In this document: one piece after another, positions 48,761-60,409 of the stretch
How positions within the stretch are numbered: position 1 is the stretch's first letter
Layout of the letters: each line of letters starts with the position of its first letter
NCBI GenBank assembly: GCA_949775045.1
Contig: OX459099.1
Span: forward strand, 20,651,644-20,715,643
Length of the DNA: 64,000 bases
From: Metridium senile
Taxonomy: Eukaryota > Cnidaria > Anthozoa > Actiniaria > Metridiidae
Direction: 5' to 3'
Notes under the pieces: model-generated
Databases searched by the model: none
Seen by the model: only the letters and a program-made list of their open reading frames with translations
What the model was told of the DNA's origin: nothing
Made by a program: the position numbers and the translations under genes

Positions 48761-49064
48761 AAATGATATACTGATGCTAAAAGAAATTATACCCTGCATT
48801 ATTGTAGTTTACAGCTGATTCCAAAAGGTTGGTTTGTGAATACTGGATACTGAATAGTGTTTCCAAGACCGCGATGAATTGTTGGTTTTGTAAAGTTGGA
48901 ATTAAAATACTAAATGGGTCGATTTACTTTCTATACTGAGCTGGTTTTACTGTTTTGTTGAGTATTCATTGAAATAAAGAAAATTAGAATTCAAGATGTG
49001 TAATTTAACAATGCACTTAGGTCTTGGAAAGTACTATTCGGTTTTCAGTATTCACAATTTAACC

Positions 49065-49520
49065 CTTTAGGCTGCGTCGGCGTTTGATATAAACGATAGG
49101 TAATATAATGAAATTTCTAACACCCCAAAAAATAGAAATAGAAACTAGCGAGTAAACTAGTATAGGCTGCGTCGGTGTTTGATATAAACGATAGGTAAAA
49201 GAATGAAATTTGTAACACCCCAAAAAATAGAAATAGAAACTAGCGGGTAAACTAGTATAGGCTGCGTCGGTGTTTGATATAAACGATAGGTCTGAAAGAA
49301 TGAAATTTGTAACACTGCACCGCAAAAAATAGAAATAGAAACTAGCGAGTAAACTAGTATAGGCTGCGTGGGTGTTTGATATTAACGATAGGTAACATAA
49401 TGAAATTTGTAACACCGCAAAAAATAGAAATAGAAACTAGCAAGTAAACTAGTTTAGGCTGCGTCGGTGTTTAATATAAACGATAGGTAATATAATGAAA
49501 TTTGTAACACCGTAAAAAAT
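49065..49520 (-). repeat. 95-bp satellite, locus 4 (five units)
   Basis: Five minus-strand units of the same satellite as at 34320-35075. The array ends at the hammerhead-like motif 49531-49570. Confidence 0.93.
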
Positions 49521-49530
49521 GTTGACTTAA

Positions 49531-49570
49531 CTTTACTGACGTTTCGAGCTTTAGCCCTTCGTCGGAGTAA
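49531..49570 (-). ncRNA. Hammerhead ribozyme-like motif next to satellite locus 4
   Basis: Minus strand: TTACT stem I, CCGACGA core, GGGC-TAAA-GCTC stem II, GAAA, CGTC, then AGTAA pairing with stem I. Identical in core and stem II to 37949-37988, with a 5-bp stem I. Confidence 0.55.
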
Positions 49571-49907
49571 GAGGAGGAGAAGGCAGCCTATACTGTCTAG
49601 TATACTCGCTAGTTTCCGTTTAAAGAACTAGTTTAATTAATTAGATGCATATGCAGACCTCTTTAAGCAGGTTTTTGTGGTCATTTGACAGTGGTTTCCG
49701 CTTTGAAAAATTTAATAATTAATGGTTTATTTATTTTTCTATGATAATTGTATGTGCTTAGCCGTTCTCGCGTTTGCAGATATCATGTACTGTGCGTATC
49801 GGCAAAATGACCGTTTATATGGCCGGTTAGACACCAGTTTCAAAGAGGTTGTCCATGGCATCAGATCATCTCAAGACGGAAATGCATTATGGGTATATCT
49901 CAAACAC

Positions 49908-50100
49908 GGTTTCAACATTTACTTCAACATCCGTTCGATTTTGTTGAATGGCAATGTTTAAACGCTTTTAAACTCTTTCAACATTGTTGAAACGTGTTGA
50001 ATCGGTGTTGAATTAATATTGAAAGACTTTAAAAGCGTTTAACTGTTTAAACATTGCCATTCAACAAAATCGAACGATTGTTAAAGCAAATGTTGAAACC
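49908..50100. mobile_element. Inverted-repeat element (GGTTTCAACATTT ends)
   Basis: GGTTTCAACATTTACTTCAA, CGATTTTGTTGAATGGCAAT and GTTTAAACGCTTTTAAA on the left are mirrored on the right, ending AAATGTTGAAACC. Short TTCAACA motifs fill the centre. Confidence 0.85.
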
Positions 50101-50149
50101 GTTTGCCCGGGCCCTTGGATGCTTTCGTCGAAATATAAGAAATGCTTAG

Positions 50150-50480
50150 ATGTATGTCCATAAGATATCAACAATAACATCTATGTTTTTGAAAAGAATA
50201 TTGTTTGGAAGCAACACTAAATATCTCAACAATAGCCTCCATGCTCTTGACGAGAATAATGATTGTAAGCTCCTCGATTGTTCATATTTCGATATTGCTC
50301 ATAATATATCAACAATAACCTGCATATTCTTGACGAGAATATTGATTGAAAGTACCTTGCTTTTTCATGCTTAGATGTATGCCCATAATATCTCAACAAT
50401 AACATTTATGTTATTGAAAAGAATATTGTTTGAAAGCAACACTAGATATCTCAACAATAGCCTCCATGTTCTTAACTAGA
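50150..50480. repeat. Tandem repeat, four ~75-80-bp units
   Basis: ATATCTCAACAATAACAT, TATGTTCTTGA and GAATATTGTTTGAAAGCAAC recur, each followed by a variable stretch. Confidence 0.82.
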
Positions 50481-51557
50481 GTTACATGTTTTTAAAAATG
50501 TATACCCAAAATTTCCCAGCAAAATTCGTCGGAGGATGAGATTTCGCCTTGAACAACCTTTTTGAATTCGAAATAGGTATAATAACACGATGCTGAAAAA
50601 TGAAAACTTAGCCAAATAGTTATTGATTATTATTATAATTATATTGAAATTTGTTATAATAAAAATAGATTCTTTTTCATTGTTATTTGTGGTTTTTCTT
50701 CTACATGACCGTAAAGGCTCTGTTATACTGTGCTAGAGATAAAAATGACACTTTATCCATGAAATGAAATAAAATTGCAACTGTGTAATAGTTCTTATTT
50801 AGTGACTATTAGTGACTATTAATATTCAATATTTCTCGTTGCTTCATAAAGCGTCAGATATTATTTACACCATCTTAAATATATTTTATTGTAAACAGCA
50901 AAAATACTTTTTGGCATGTTCAGGCTTTCCACCACCTTGAATTTTTATATCTTAAAACTTCCAATTTAAAATGCTTTAACATTTTCAAAGTCTAATTTTT
51001 GCATAGTAACGCCAAAAGACGTTTTTCCTTTATACAAATATCAAATATTTGAACAAATGGCATTTTTAGACTTTCCGCCATCTTGAATTTTTATATCAAA
51101 CTATTTTTAAAGCTTCCTGTTCAAAACGCATAAACATGTTTTGATTCTTATTTTTACATTGTAAACAGCAAAACAATTATTTTTTTTTAATCAAATATTT
51201 TAGCAAATAACAATTTGTGTTTTTCCGGACGCCATCTTGATGACGTCATACTTCCATTTGATAAGAGCGAAACTCGTAAATGTAGATGTTAATGATAGAT
51301 GTAATCTCTTCGCCTTTTTGTAACAGAAAATAGACTTCAAAAGGGTGGATGTTTAATACATTTGATGTGTCATCGTTTTCAAAACGAGTCCCAACGGGGG
51401 GTACCAGCGGGGAAATGGTGATGTGGGTTTGGTAGGGCGTTGATTAAAATGGTTTGTCGTTTCTGATTATATAATAATGATAATTAATATGCTTTTATTG
51501 GTTCTTTACCCTAGATAAAACATATACTGCTGTTTCAAAAACGGTTGAATTGTGAAA
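50481..51557. other. Degenerate ~135-bp repeat units, no gene
   Basis: From about 50880 to 51250, three related blocks share GTAAACAGCAAAA, CGCCATCTTGAATTTTTATA and AAAACG/AAAATGC. No coding region supported. Confidence 0.55.
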
Positions 51558-51675
51558 GCACTTGACTCTCTTGTAAGCGACCACCCTTGGACCAGAAGAA
51601 AGTGGTTGTTTACGGGAGATTGTCGCTTAATTACGAGACTGAGGTAGTGGTCGTTCAGAGAGACTCAACTGTACT
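51558..51675. mobile_element. pogo/Tigger-like MITE (CTTGACTCTCT..AGAGACTCAACTGTA)
   Basis: Left GACTCTCTTGTAAGCGACCA, right GTCGTTCAGAGAGACTCAAC then TGTA; the inner GTGGTTGTTTACGGGAGA pairs loosely with the left arm. Confidence 0.6.
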
Positions 51676-51719
51676 AAATAAAACACTTTTAAAATATCTA
51701 AAGATAATATATTAAAAGG

Positions 51720-52575
51720 GTTCCATTTCCCGTACAGCATCAAGGATAATTGACACAGGAACCCCAACATGTATCCTAGTTATTGACACAGGCAGCCCAA
51801 CACGTATCCTATGTAAAATTCAGTATAGGTTTTATTGAGGCAAGGGCTCTCCGGCTGGCGCCAAGAGTTATTGACACAGGGAGCCCAACATGTATCCTAT
51901 GATTTATGTGATATTTTGTTTAGGTAAGAGCCGGTCTATTATTATCTCAAAGGGGAATCGAAATAGATTTTAATCAAGAATATTCCCAATGTGTTTGTTT
52001 ACTGGGTTTCCATGGTTACAATCATAAACATAAAGTGAACATTAAGCAAAATTTCACTAAAAACTGTCGTAAAATTCAGACTTGAAAACCTGAGCAACAA
52101 TAAAAGTACTATGTTGCTTTATTCACTAGAATACAATTTGGAAAGAAAGGATCAATCACAAAATGTTTGCAATATCTGTATTTATTAATCTTAGGAGACA
52201 GATCTTTGGAAACTCTACAAGTTATTACAGGGTCGTGTCGAGGGATGTGTTCTCGTGATTGATTCCGATTTTTACACAAAAGTTTGATCCCAAAAGCTCG
52301 CGTATTTTGATCCCTGATTCCCCCATTCTTACGATCCTGATCCCTCTTTTGTGATCTCTGATTCCACCTGATTCGGTCTGTGATCCCCGATCCCTATCGT
52401 GAGATCTCTGAGACCACATCTCTCGTCACAACCCTGTTAAAAGGATTCATTTGAAAATACTGACAAAATTCAATTCAATGTAATTTTGAGCCAGTATATG
52501 GAAATTTGAGAAAAGTGTTTTTATTAAAAATGTGATTTGAATAGAACTTTCCAAAGTTAGCGTCACTGATGGTAA
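51720..52575. other. Short direct repeats, no gene
   Basis: ATTGACACAGG followed by A/GCCCAACATGTATCCTA occurs at about 51750, 51780 and 51870. Near 52300-52430, GATCCCTGATTCC-like blocks repeat several times. No coding region supported. Confidence 0.55.
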
Positions 52576-52576
52576 A

Positions 52577-52667
52577 GCAATAGATTCAAGTCGAGGCTAA
52601 CTGGAGTAGATCAAATACAGTGAATGAAGAGATTTATCCCATCCAGCCTCGACTTGAATCAATAGTT
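52577..52667. mobile_element. Hairpin element (AGCAATAGATTCAAGTCGAGGCT)
   Basis: Arms AATAGATTCAAGTCGAGGCT and AGCCTCGACTTGAATCAATA are nearly perfect, with a loop of about 45 bp. Confidence 0.82.
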
Positions 52668-53810
52668 TTCTTATTCAGTCGTTACGAATTCTGGAAAGGT
52701 GTATTAACTGATTGGCCATTAAAATAGAAATATTGTTAAGAAATACAGTTTCCATTTATATGGCGTTGAAACGTCGATAAAATCAAAAGCAAACTTACTA
52801 TAACTTGCGGTAGTTTTTTTGTTAAATATCACAAGCAAAGCTACTTAAAGACATTTATATTTAGAAATATCATTATATTAATACTGCTAAGCGAAAAATG
52901 TCCGCATCTTATTCCAATAAACCCGCCCACTGTGCCACCAAACGAATTCCATAAATGCTAAGAACAGGTAATTGTGGGTGCAATATCTCGCAGCGATCTC
53001 GCCTCGGCCGCCATCTTGGATTATTATTGACACTGGGAGCCAAATCATTACAAAGAGCAGCCCAAGCCTTAGGAAAAGTAGTGAATTTTTCACGGGTACC
53101 CCGACTAGTAATTATTAATATGAGAAAAAATAAAGACATTAATTTGAATTGTAAATATTCACCCTAAATTCAACTTTGCGTATATGGTTCAGAAAGGAAA
53201 TAACGGGGAAAGCCACTTTCATCATTAAATAAGACAATAATTATCAAGAAATATAATTATTAATATGAAATAAAAATAAAGATATATTTATTTGAATTGT
53301 AAATATTCATCCTAAATTCAACCGAATTTGCGTATATGGTTCAGAAAGAAAAACCAAACCACTTTCAGTGAACTCGAGTCTGCTTCTATAGCAATGGTGT
53401 AGGTCCAGAAACTATGACAATCTAATAACAATTCTTTTAAAACTGCCAAGTGAGACTCATTAGCACAATTAGTCTACTATAAACACTTTTAAAAGAAGAG
53501 TTTCGTTAAGGTCAATGTTTAAACTAGTTGAAAAAAAGGACAATTTATGGTTTTAAGTGACATTCGAAGTCAGAAACGACGGAAAATCTGAAATTAAATG
53601 TCTATATTTTTATTAGTTTACAGTCGCAAAGCTGATCTAATTAGAAGTATGTCTTATTTGTTAGTTTATTCTTTACAATATTGAAGATTGAGTGAATGGT
53701 TTAGAAAGTATTAACTGAGCGATAATTAAGGCCTAGTATACAAACATCTTGGAGCTGACAATGGATACTGAATTCTGTTGTCTACCCATGGATAATTGTT
53801 TTCTAAAATA
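52668..53810. other. AT-rich stretch with one direct repeat
   Basis: TTTGAATTGTAAATATTCA followed by CCTAAATTCAAC, TTTGCGTATATGGTTCAGAA and AGGAAA-type sequence occurs at 53142-53200 and again at 53291-53352. No gene supported. Confidence 0.55.
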
Positions 53811-54965
53811 ATTATCTTTCAAACAACCTTTTGGAAATGGTTGTATACCAATAATTCCTTTTACTCTTCAAACCGACCTTTTCTCAGTTTAGACAACCTT
53901 TTTGAAATAGTTGTATATCCATAATTTCTTTCAAACTTGTAACAACGTATTGATTTCTTTACTTTGGACAACCTTTTTGAAATAGTTGTATATCCATAAT
54001 TCCTTTCAAACTTGTAACAACGTATTGATTTCTTTACTTTGGACAGCCTTTATGAAATAGTTTCAATTATATCCATAATTCCTTTCAAACTTGTAACAAC
54101 GTATTGATTTCTTTACTTTGGACAGCCTTTTTGAAATAGTTGTATATCCATAATTCCTTTCAAACTTGTAACAACGTATTGATTTCTTTACTTTGGACAG
54201 CCTTTTTGAAATAGTTGTATATCCATAATTCCTTTCAAACTTGTAACAACGTATTGATTTCTTTACTTTGGACAGCCTTTATGAAATAGTTTCAATTATA
54301 TCCATAATTCCTTTCAAACTTGTAACAACGTATTGATTTCTTTACTTTGGACAACCTTTATGAAATAGTTTCAATTATATCCATAATTCCTTTCAAACTT
54401 GTAACAACGTATTGATTTCTTTACTTTGGACAACCTTTTTGAAATAGTTGTATATCCATAATTCCTTTCAAACTTGTAACAACGTATTGATTTCTTTACT
54501 TTGGACAGCCTTTATGAAATAGTTTCAATTATATCCATAATTCCTTTCAAACTTGTAACAACGTATTGATTTCTTTACTTTGGACAGCCTTTATGAAATA
54601 GTTTCAATTATATCCATAATTCCTTTCAAACTTGTAACAACGTATTGATTTCTTTACTTTGGACAGCCTTTATGAAATAGTTTCAATTATATCCATAATT
54701 CCTTTCAAACTTGTAACAACGTATTGATTTCTTTACTTTGGACAACCTTTATGAAATAGTTTCAATTATATCCATAATTCCTTTCAAACTTGTAACAACG
54801 TATTGATTTCTTTACTTTGGACAGCCTTTATGAAATAGTTTCAATTATATCCATAATTCCTTTCAAACTTGTAACAACGTATTGATTTCTTTACTTTGGA
54901 CAGCCTTTATGAAATAGTTTCAATTATATCCATAATTCCTTTCAAAACTTGTAACAACGTATTTC
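53811..54965. repeat. Tandem array of ~75-79-bp units in two alternating variants
   Basis: About 14 units contain AACAACGTATTGATTTCTTT and CATAATTCCTTTCAAACTTG. Variant A has CCTTTTTGAAATAGTTGTAT, variant B has CCTTTATGAAATAGTTTCAA with an extra ATTAT. The order from the left is A A B A A B B A B B B B B B. The block CTTTTTGAAATAGTTGTATA resembles the family F end. Confidence 0.94.
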
Positions 54966-55169
54966 TTTAATTTTGACAACTTTCTTGAAATAGTTGTATA
55001 ACTAAAAATATACTGGTGGCAGTTGTGAGCCACCCAGTAAAGTCAAAAGAAGGCGTCTGCACCGATATCATTGCAATATCAGTATATAATTAGCAAGTAT
55101 TAAAGTTGTTCTCGTAATCCTTATATCTCGTTTACCAGTCTTAAAAGGATTAACGTCCAGCTTCAGTAA

Positions 55170-55690
55170 TATTACCTTATTTATAGGATAATTGAAATAA
55201 CAAAGGCAATCACAATCTATAAAAACACTACACTATTACAGACGTTTAAGACGTTAATTCAGCCCGTCTTCGGTGAAAAACTTGTTTGCATTGACAAATA
55301 TGGCTTAGTAGATCATATTTATAGGATAATTTAAATAACAAAGGCAATCACAACGAATAAAAACACTACACTTTTATAGATGTTATAGACCCTAATTCAG
55401 TCCGTCTTCGGGAAAAAAACTTGTTTGCATTTACAAATATGGCTTAGACTTTATCTATAAGATAATTGTTTAAATAACAATGGCAATCGCAATGTATAAA
55501 AAGATAACACTCTTACAGATAGACCGCGTTTCAGTCGCTTATTCAGCCTAAATTCTTCTGATCGGGATAATTTTTTTTGCTTTTACAAATATGGCTTAGA
55601 CTTAGTATAAAAAGACTACATCTTATAGCCGGTTTCAGAAGCTATTTCTGTGTGAATTCCGGCATCGGGGAAAACGTAGATTAAATCAGG
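55170..55690. repeat. Degenerate tandem repeat, ~140-bp units
   Basis: ATAGGATAATTGAAATAACA, AAAGGCAATCACAA, TATAAAAACACTACAC, TTCAGCCCGTCTTCGG and ACAAATATGGCTTAG recur three to four times. Confidence 0.82.
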
Positions 55691-55893
55691 CAGAAAAGCC
55701 GGAATAACAAACTTTCTTCACCTGAAAAAAAGTCAACAACTAAAAGCAATATCGATGATGAATGAATTTTTTTTGTAGAAACAGAATAAACTTGATTAAA
55801 AGACGATAGATTGAAATGACATCTCCGAGACATCTACCTTTTTTTACGGTGTCTACAGTTTAGCTTGTTTGCAAAAATACAATGGATTTACAG

Positions 55894-56185
55894 CCCGGGG
55901 GGGGTACTCCCTTATATTTACTATACGGGGACGTTCCGCCAAATAGGGTATGGTTTTTTGCCTTGGAGTCTTGAATAGGGTATACAATTTAGCCTAATTT
56001 GTCTTAAATTGCCTTACCTAGGGTATACAATTTCCCCCTTGAGTCTTGGATAGGGTCTACTTTTTACCAATTTGTCTTGAAATAGGGTGCATATTTTTAG
56101 GATTCTGCTGTCTTAAATAGGGTCAGGGTTTAGAGGTACCAGCGGAACGTCCCCGTCAGAAACTGGGTCAAGTACCCCCCCCGGG
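55894..56185. mobile_element. Inverted-repeat element with CCCGGGGGGGGTACTCCC ends and ATTTACAG duplication
   Basis: The left end CCCGGGGGGGGTACTCC faces the right end AGTACCCCCCCCGGG; subterminal GGGGACGTTCCGC pairs with GCGGAACGTCCCC. ATTTACAG flanks both sides (55886-55893, 56186-56193). AATAGGGTATACAATTT-like blocks repeat inside. Confidence 0.88.
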
Positions 56186-56193
56186 ATTTACAG

Positions 56194-56995
56194 TTAGTAA
56201 TATAAATGAATGAATTAGGATTACATCATATGTTCCTTATTGTAGAAACAGAATAAACTTGATTAAAAGACGATATCATATAGATTGAATTGACATCACC
56301 GAGACATATACTTTTTGTATATACAGTTTAGTTTGTTAGGCCAAATTGTGTTCTTAAAAACACCGACACAGTGCTGGTCCTTTTGAGGTTTAATTGGCCC
56401 TTTAATCCTGTTTCGACCGGTTATTACCGGTTATTATATCTATTATTCTTATTTGTTCTATTCACTTGGATTTACTAATCCTGCATATATCACGGTAGCC
56501 GACCACGCTAATGTTCTCGCATTTAGTTAGCATTCATTTCTTTGCTGTGTGTTTTTAATTATCATTTATAGTACCCCAACTAGTATATTATATACTTCGA
56601 AGCTGAGCATATTTTTGAGGACTACAATAGTCGTCATGATACAATTATTTGATTTTATCTTATTTTTTTCATTTTTCATTTCATTTGTGTTTTATTAGCT
56701 TAGTCATTGTATTCATATTCATTCATTCATTTATCAATTCACCCTATCGATGAAATGCCAGGATTTCTCTAGTGTCTAAAACTACGTATCTTTCACATAT
56801 GAAGATATCGTTTTCAGACGCAATTCGTTTTTAATAACGAGTCAATGAAGTTTTATTTCTCTTGACATCTCATCGATATCTATATAATTAACAGAACATT
56901 ACATGGTCGCTTGGAGATAAAAAATTTATCTTCTCGTGTTGATCAAAAGACTCGAAGATAAAAGTCGTATCTCCGCGCGCCCATGTAATATCCTC

Positions 56996-56999
<4 letters not shown>
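56194..56999. other. AT-rich stretch without a supported gene
   Basis: At 56229-56330 the block GTAGAAACAGAATAAACTTG, ATTAAAAGACGATA and GACATCACCGAGACAT repeats a similar block at 55776-55836, on the other side of the CCCGGG element. No coding region. Confidence 0.55.

Positions 57000-57083
<84 letters not shown>
57000..57083. repeat. (AAT)n microsatellite
   Basis: About 28 uninterrupted units, followed by CATTCATCCATC repeats to about 57225. Confidence 0.96.
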
Positions 57084-57272
57084 CGTCACCGACACATTCA
57101 TCCATCCATTCATCCATTCCTTCATCTATTCACTCATCTAATCATTCACCGATACATTCATCCATCCATTCATCCATCCATTCATTCATCCATCTATTCA
57201 TTCATCCATTCATTCATTGTTCAATATTTTAAACTTTCAATTATCTCAAACAATTCCATCATAAGCATGGGC

Positions 57273-57418
57273 TTTTATCACACGGCGGCCATGTTTATTC
57301 CCACGAGACCGAAAACCTTTGTTTGGAACGTTCTGAAACACACATGAAAGTGAGAGCAAGGGGAACCAAAAAAAATCAAAACCTATTGTTTCAACCAATA
57401 TGGCGGCCTGTGATAAAT
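57273..57418. mobile_element. MITE with TATCACA.GGCGGCCAT ends, copy 1
   Basis: TTTATCACACGGCGGCCATG at the left faces CAATATGGCGGCCTGTGATAAA at the right (broken here as ATATGGCGGCC and TGTGATAAA). Confidence 0.85.
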
Positions 57419-57714
57419 TAAAGCGAATACTTAGATTATTTTTCCATCTCTTCATCTTTCTATTTCACATATTTGTTAATTATGCTTCCTCTATATGAGA
57501 GGGAAGTAAAATGAGCGCACCGTCGGCTCTCTGGAAGAATAGCTTCGGCTAAAGGGACTTCCGACGTAGAATAATGTCCTTTACTTTACTATATTAGTTA
57601 CAGCCTGCACTAAAATCCCTCAATAATTATCAAAGGCGCCAATTAAAAATATTAAACCTATTAGCAAATCAACGCTAATCCCAGTAAACTATCGAGTATT
57701 AGTCTCGGAAGAGG

Positions 57715-58045
57715 GCTGACAATTCCATGAACAATTTCTAAAAGTAGTTCCGATCATATTAACAAACTATAAGCAAAGTCTTAGACATTAACCCATGGAG
57801 TTCCATCTCAATTCCATGAACAATTAGTTCCGATCATATTAACAAACTATAAGCAAAGTCTTGGACATTAACCCATGGAGTTCCATCTCAATTCCATGAA
57901 CAATTAGTTCCGATCATATTAACAAACTATAAGCAAAGTCTTGGACATTAACCCATGGAGTTCCATCTCAATTCCATGAACAATTAGTTTCGATCATATT
58001 AACAAACTATAAGCAAAGTCTAAGACATTAACCCATTAGAATTCC
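57715..58045. repeat. Tandem repeat, four ~83-bp units
   Basis: AATTCCATGAACAATT, TCCGATCATATTAACAAACT, ATAAGCAAAGTCTTGGACAT and TAACCCATGGAGTTCCATCT recur; the middle two units are almost identical. Confidence 0.93.
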
Positions 58046-58161
58046 ATCGCAAATCCATCGCTGGTCTTCACAGTGAGGACACGTGACCCGGCAAACCGTC
58101 AACATCATATCAATGTTTCTTCTTCATAAAGTTCGTGCGCTTTTGCATATATGGTATTTGA

Positions 58162-58281
58162 ATTATCACACGGCGGCCATGTTAAGAGAGCGAAAACCTT
58201 TGTTTGGAACGTTCTAAAATGCATAAAAGCGAGGGCAAGGGATTCAAACCTATTGTTTCAGCCAATATGGCGGCCTGTGAT
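58162..58281. mobile_element. MITE with TATCACA.GGCGGCCAT ends, copy 2
   Basis: Shorter relative of 57273-57418 with the same ends and the shared block GCGAAAACCTTTGTTTGGAA. Confidence 0.83.
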
Positions 58282-58585
58282 TACTGAAAGCAAATAGCAT
58301 ACTGAACTATCCATATTTGTTATTGAAATACAACAACTTAATTGTAATCACTGTTTGAGAGAAACAAGAACGAACGTCAACAAAAAATGATATGTTTTTT
58401 CAGGTTATTATTTTCTAAACAATCTGTAAACATTTATAACTTTAAGCAATAATATATATATATTTTTTTTACTGTTGTTAATTGTAAAACATTCTATATT
58501 TCTACTATACTGCAAAAACTTGTAAACATGAAGCACATTGAGTTCATTCTATTTCTAATCGCAAGGCAATAAAATGAAATTTGTA

Positions 58586-58648
58586 TAATAATAATAATAA
58601 TAATAATAATAATTGTTTAATAATAATAATAATAATAATAATAATTGT

Positions 58649-58710
<62 letters not shown>

Positions 58711-58732
58711 TAATGTTTAATAATAATATTTT
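58586..58732. repeat. (AAT)n microsatellite with ATTGTTT interruptions
   Basis: Three AAT blocks separated by AATTGTTTAAT. Confidence 0.95.
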
Positions 58733-58794
58733 CGCACATCAAATATGTGAATTGCGATATATATGTCCACACGAGAAGTGCAGTAATTCCTATG

Positions 58795-58833
58795 CTTACT
58801 GACGTTTCGAGCTTTAGCCATTTTCGGAGTAAC
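58795..58833 (-). ncRNA. Decayed hammerhead-like motif with satellite remnant
   Basis: Minus strand: TTACTCCGAAAATGGCTAAA then GCTCGAAACGTCAGTAAG. Stem I and GAAACGTC are kept, but core and stem II have changed. CTAGTTTATTCGCTAGTTTC at 58860 is a satellite fragment. Confidence 0.45.
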
Positions 58834-58985
58834 AGAGTGAACTTAGAACTAACTGACACTAGTTTATTCGCTAGTTTCAATTCCTATTTTTATCTATTCG
58901 CTCAAAGGATGTGGATTTACACACTGCGCAAACCTTATTGTTCGCTGTTTGAGTGTCCTTAATGTATTTCCAAAAGGCCCACTCC

Positions 58986-59250
58986 GGGCCCTATAAGATC
59001 GCTAAGTTCGCCAACTCAAACATTTCTAAAGGGCCGTTTACATGATATAGGGTTACCCTAGGTGTAGGGCTAACTCTTATTGTTTTCTTTTCTCTGGGGA
59101 CTCTCAAACAAAAGAGTTAGCCCTGCTAGGAGGCTTACCCTATCTCCACGTAAACGGCCCCTGAGTTTTCATAAAATCGACCAAGATCGCCCAAGATTGG
59201 CAACTCAAATATGGCTAAGTTTCCTAAATAACGGTGATCTTATAGCCCTG
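58986..59250. mobile_element. Inverted-repeat element interrupted by a second one
   Basis: The outer left end GGGCCCTATAAGATCGC faces the outer right end GTGATCTTATAGCCC, with matching GCCAACTCAAA/TTGGCAACTCAAATAT inner blocks. The inner element 59031-59160 splits it. Confidence 0.75.
59031..59160. mobile_element. Nested inverted-repeat element (GGGCCGTTTAC ends)
   Basis: GGGCCGTTTACATGATATAG and TGTAGGGCTAACTCTT on the left face AAGAGTTAGCCCTG and CCTATCTCCACGTAAACGGC on the right. Confidence 0.82.
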
Positions 59251-59965
59251 AGTAATCCTTCCAATCCAAACATTATTTATTGACGGTTTTCTTGGCATTT
59301 TTCATTTATCGACGGACAGATCGTCTGTTAATTTGTTCCTCAAATGTGCATGTAACAAAATGAAACAACAATTTTTCATCTCAATTAGCTAGTGTACAAC
59401 CCGTTTTCAAACCAGAAGATTTGCCAGAAGATTGCCCCTGATCTAACTGATAGTGTGAAAACGTTTATTCTAAAAGTATATTACAAAATACTTGAACGAA
59501 TTAACCGAATTCCTGCCATTACAGTTTGAGCGGCCGGATAAAAAAAAACTGTTTCATTAAGTTTCGAAATAATCTAAAGAAAGACATCCTGACGCCTGAC
59601 TTTTAGATTGAATCAAATAAGCTGTCTGCGATAATATAATATTGTAAAATTGTGTGACTTCATATAGTGTAGCTAATTAAGATGATGAAGTAGTTTGTTA
59701 TTATCTAGACTGGAAGGCATTTCGAGTTCCTATTGAATAAAAAAGGTTATAATGACAAAAGATGTATAGTTTTAAAGCTGTTATTGCGTGTACTTTGAAA
59801 GTTCCTTTTTTGTCAAACGTTCCAACATTTTGTTAGTCTATCGACGATTTCTGATTAGCTATTTTCTAAATAGAAACAGACTTTAGAAACAGCTTTTTAA
59901 CCTAACTCGTTCGAAGTTAAAAACTTATTATTTTCCTATTAATTCATCCTATCCTTGCCAGTAAT
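59251..59965. other. AT-rich stretch without a supported gene
   Basis: Unique-looking sequence. No element ends or coding signals recognised. Confidence 0.5.
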
Positions 59966-60129
59966 AGTCCTTTTCACTGTTCCGTACAGTGACCACGAAT
60001 CAGATAGTTCCTTTAAGTCGAGGTTCGCGTTGTTGCGCATGATAAATTATAGTTTTGCTATGTGTGGCAACTCGAACCTCGACTTCAAACTATTATTCGT
60101 GGTCACTGAACGGAACTGTGAAAACGACT
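59966..60129. mobile_element. Inverted-repeat element (MITE-like), family A, copy 2
   Basis: Ends AGTCCTTTTCACTGTTCCGT and ACGGAACTGTGAAAACGACT are inverted; inner arms carry AAGTCGAGGTTCG/CGAACCTCGACTT. Related to 3728-3863. Confidence 0.85.
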
Positions 60130-60282
60130 AGTAGATGTTTTCACACAAGAAGAAGGACAGACCGTATGAACGGACCATTAGATAATATTTGAGGGGGAGA
60201 GGGGATGGGCTGGGCAAAACAAATTTTCGGACAAACACAATTTTAGACGAAAAAGTCGTATGGTGATTTTATTGAATAGACC

Positions 60283-60409
60283 TTTCTCGAATTCGTTTGG
60301 ATGATCACTAAACAATGGTTTCAAGTCGAGGTTGGCCTTGGTAAATAAAAGAATCAAGTCTCGACTTGAAACCTTTGTCTTTTGATCATCCAAGCGAATT
60401 CGGGAAATT
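60283..60409. mobile_element. Hairpin element (TTCTCGAATTCG..TTGGATGATCA)
   Basis: TTCTCGAATTCGTTTGGATGATCA (as TTCTCGAATTCG and TTGGATGATCA) and GTTTCAAGTCGAGG on the left are mirrored on the right by TCTCGACTTGAAAC and TGATCATCCAAGCGAATTCG. Confidence 0.85.
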
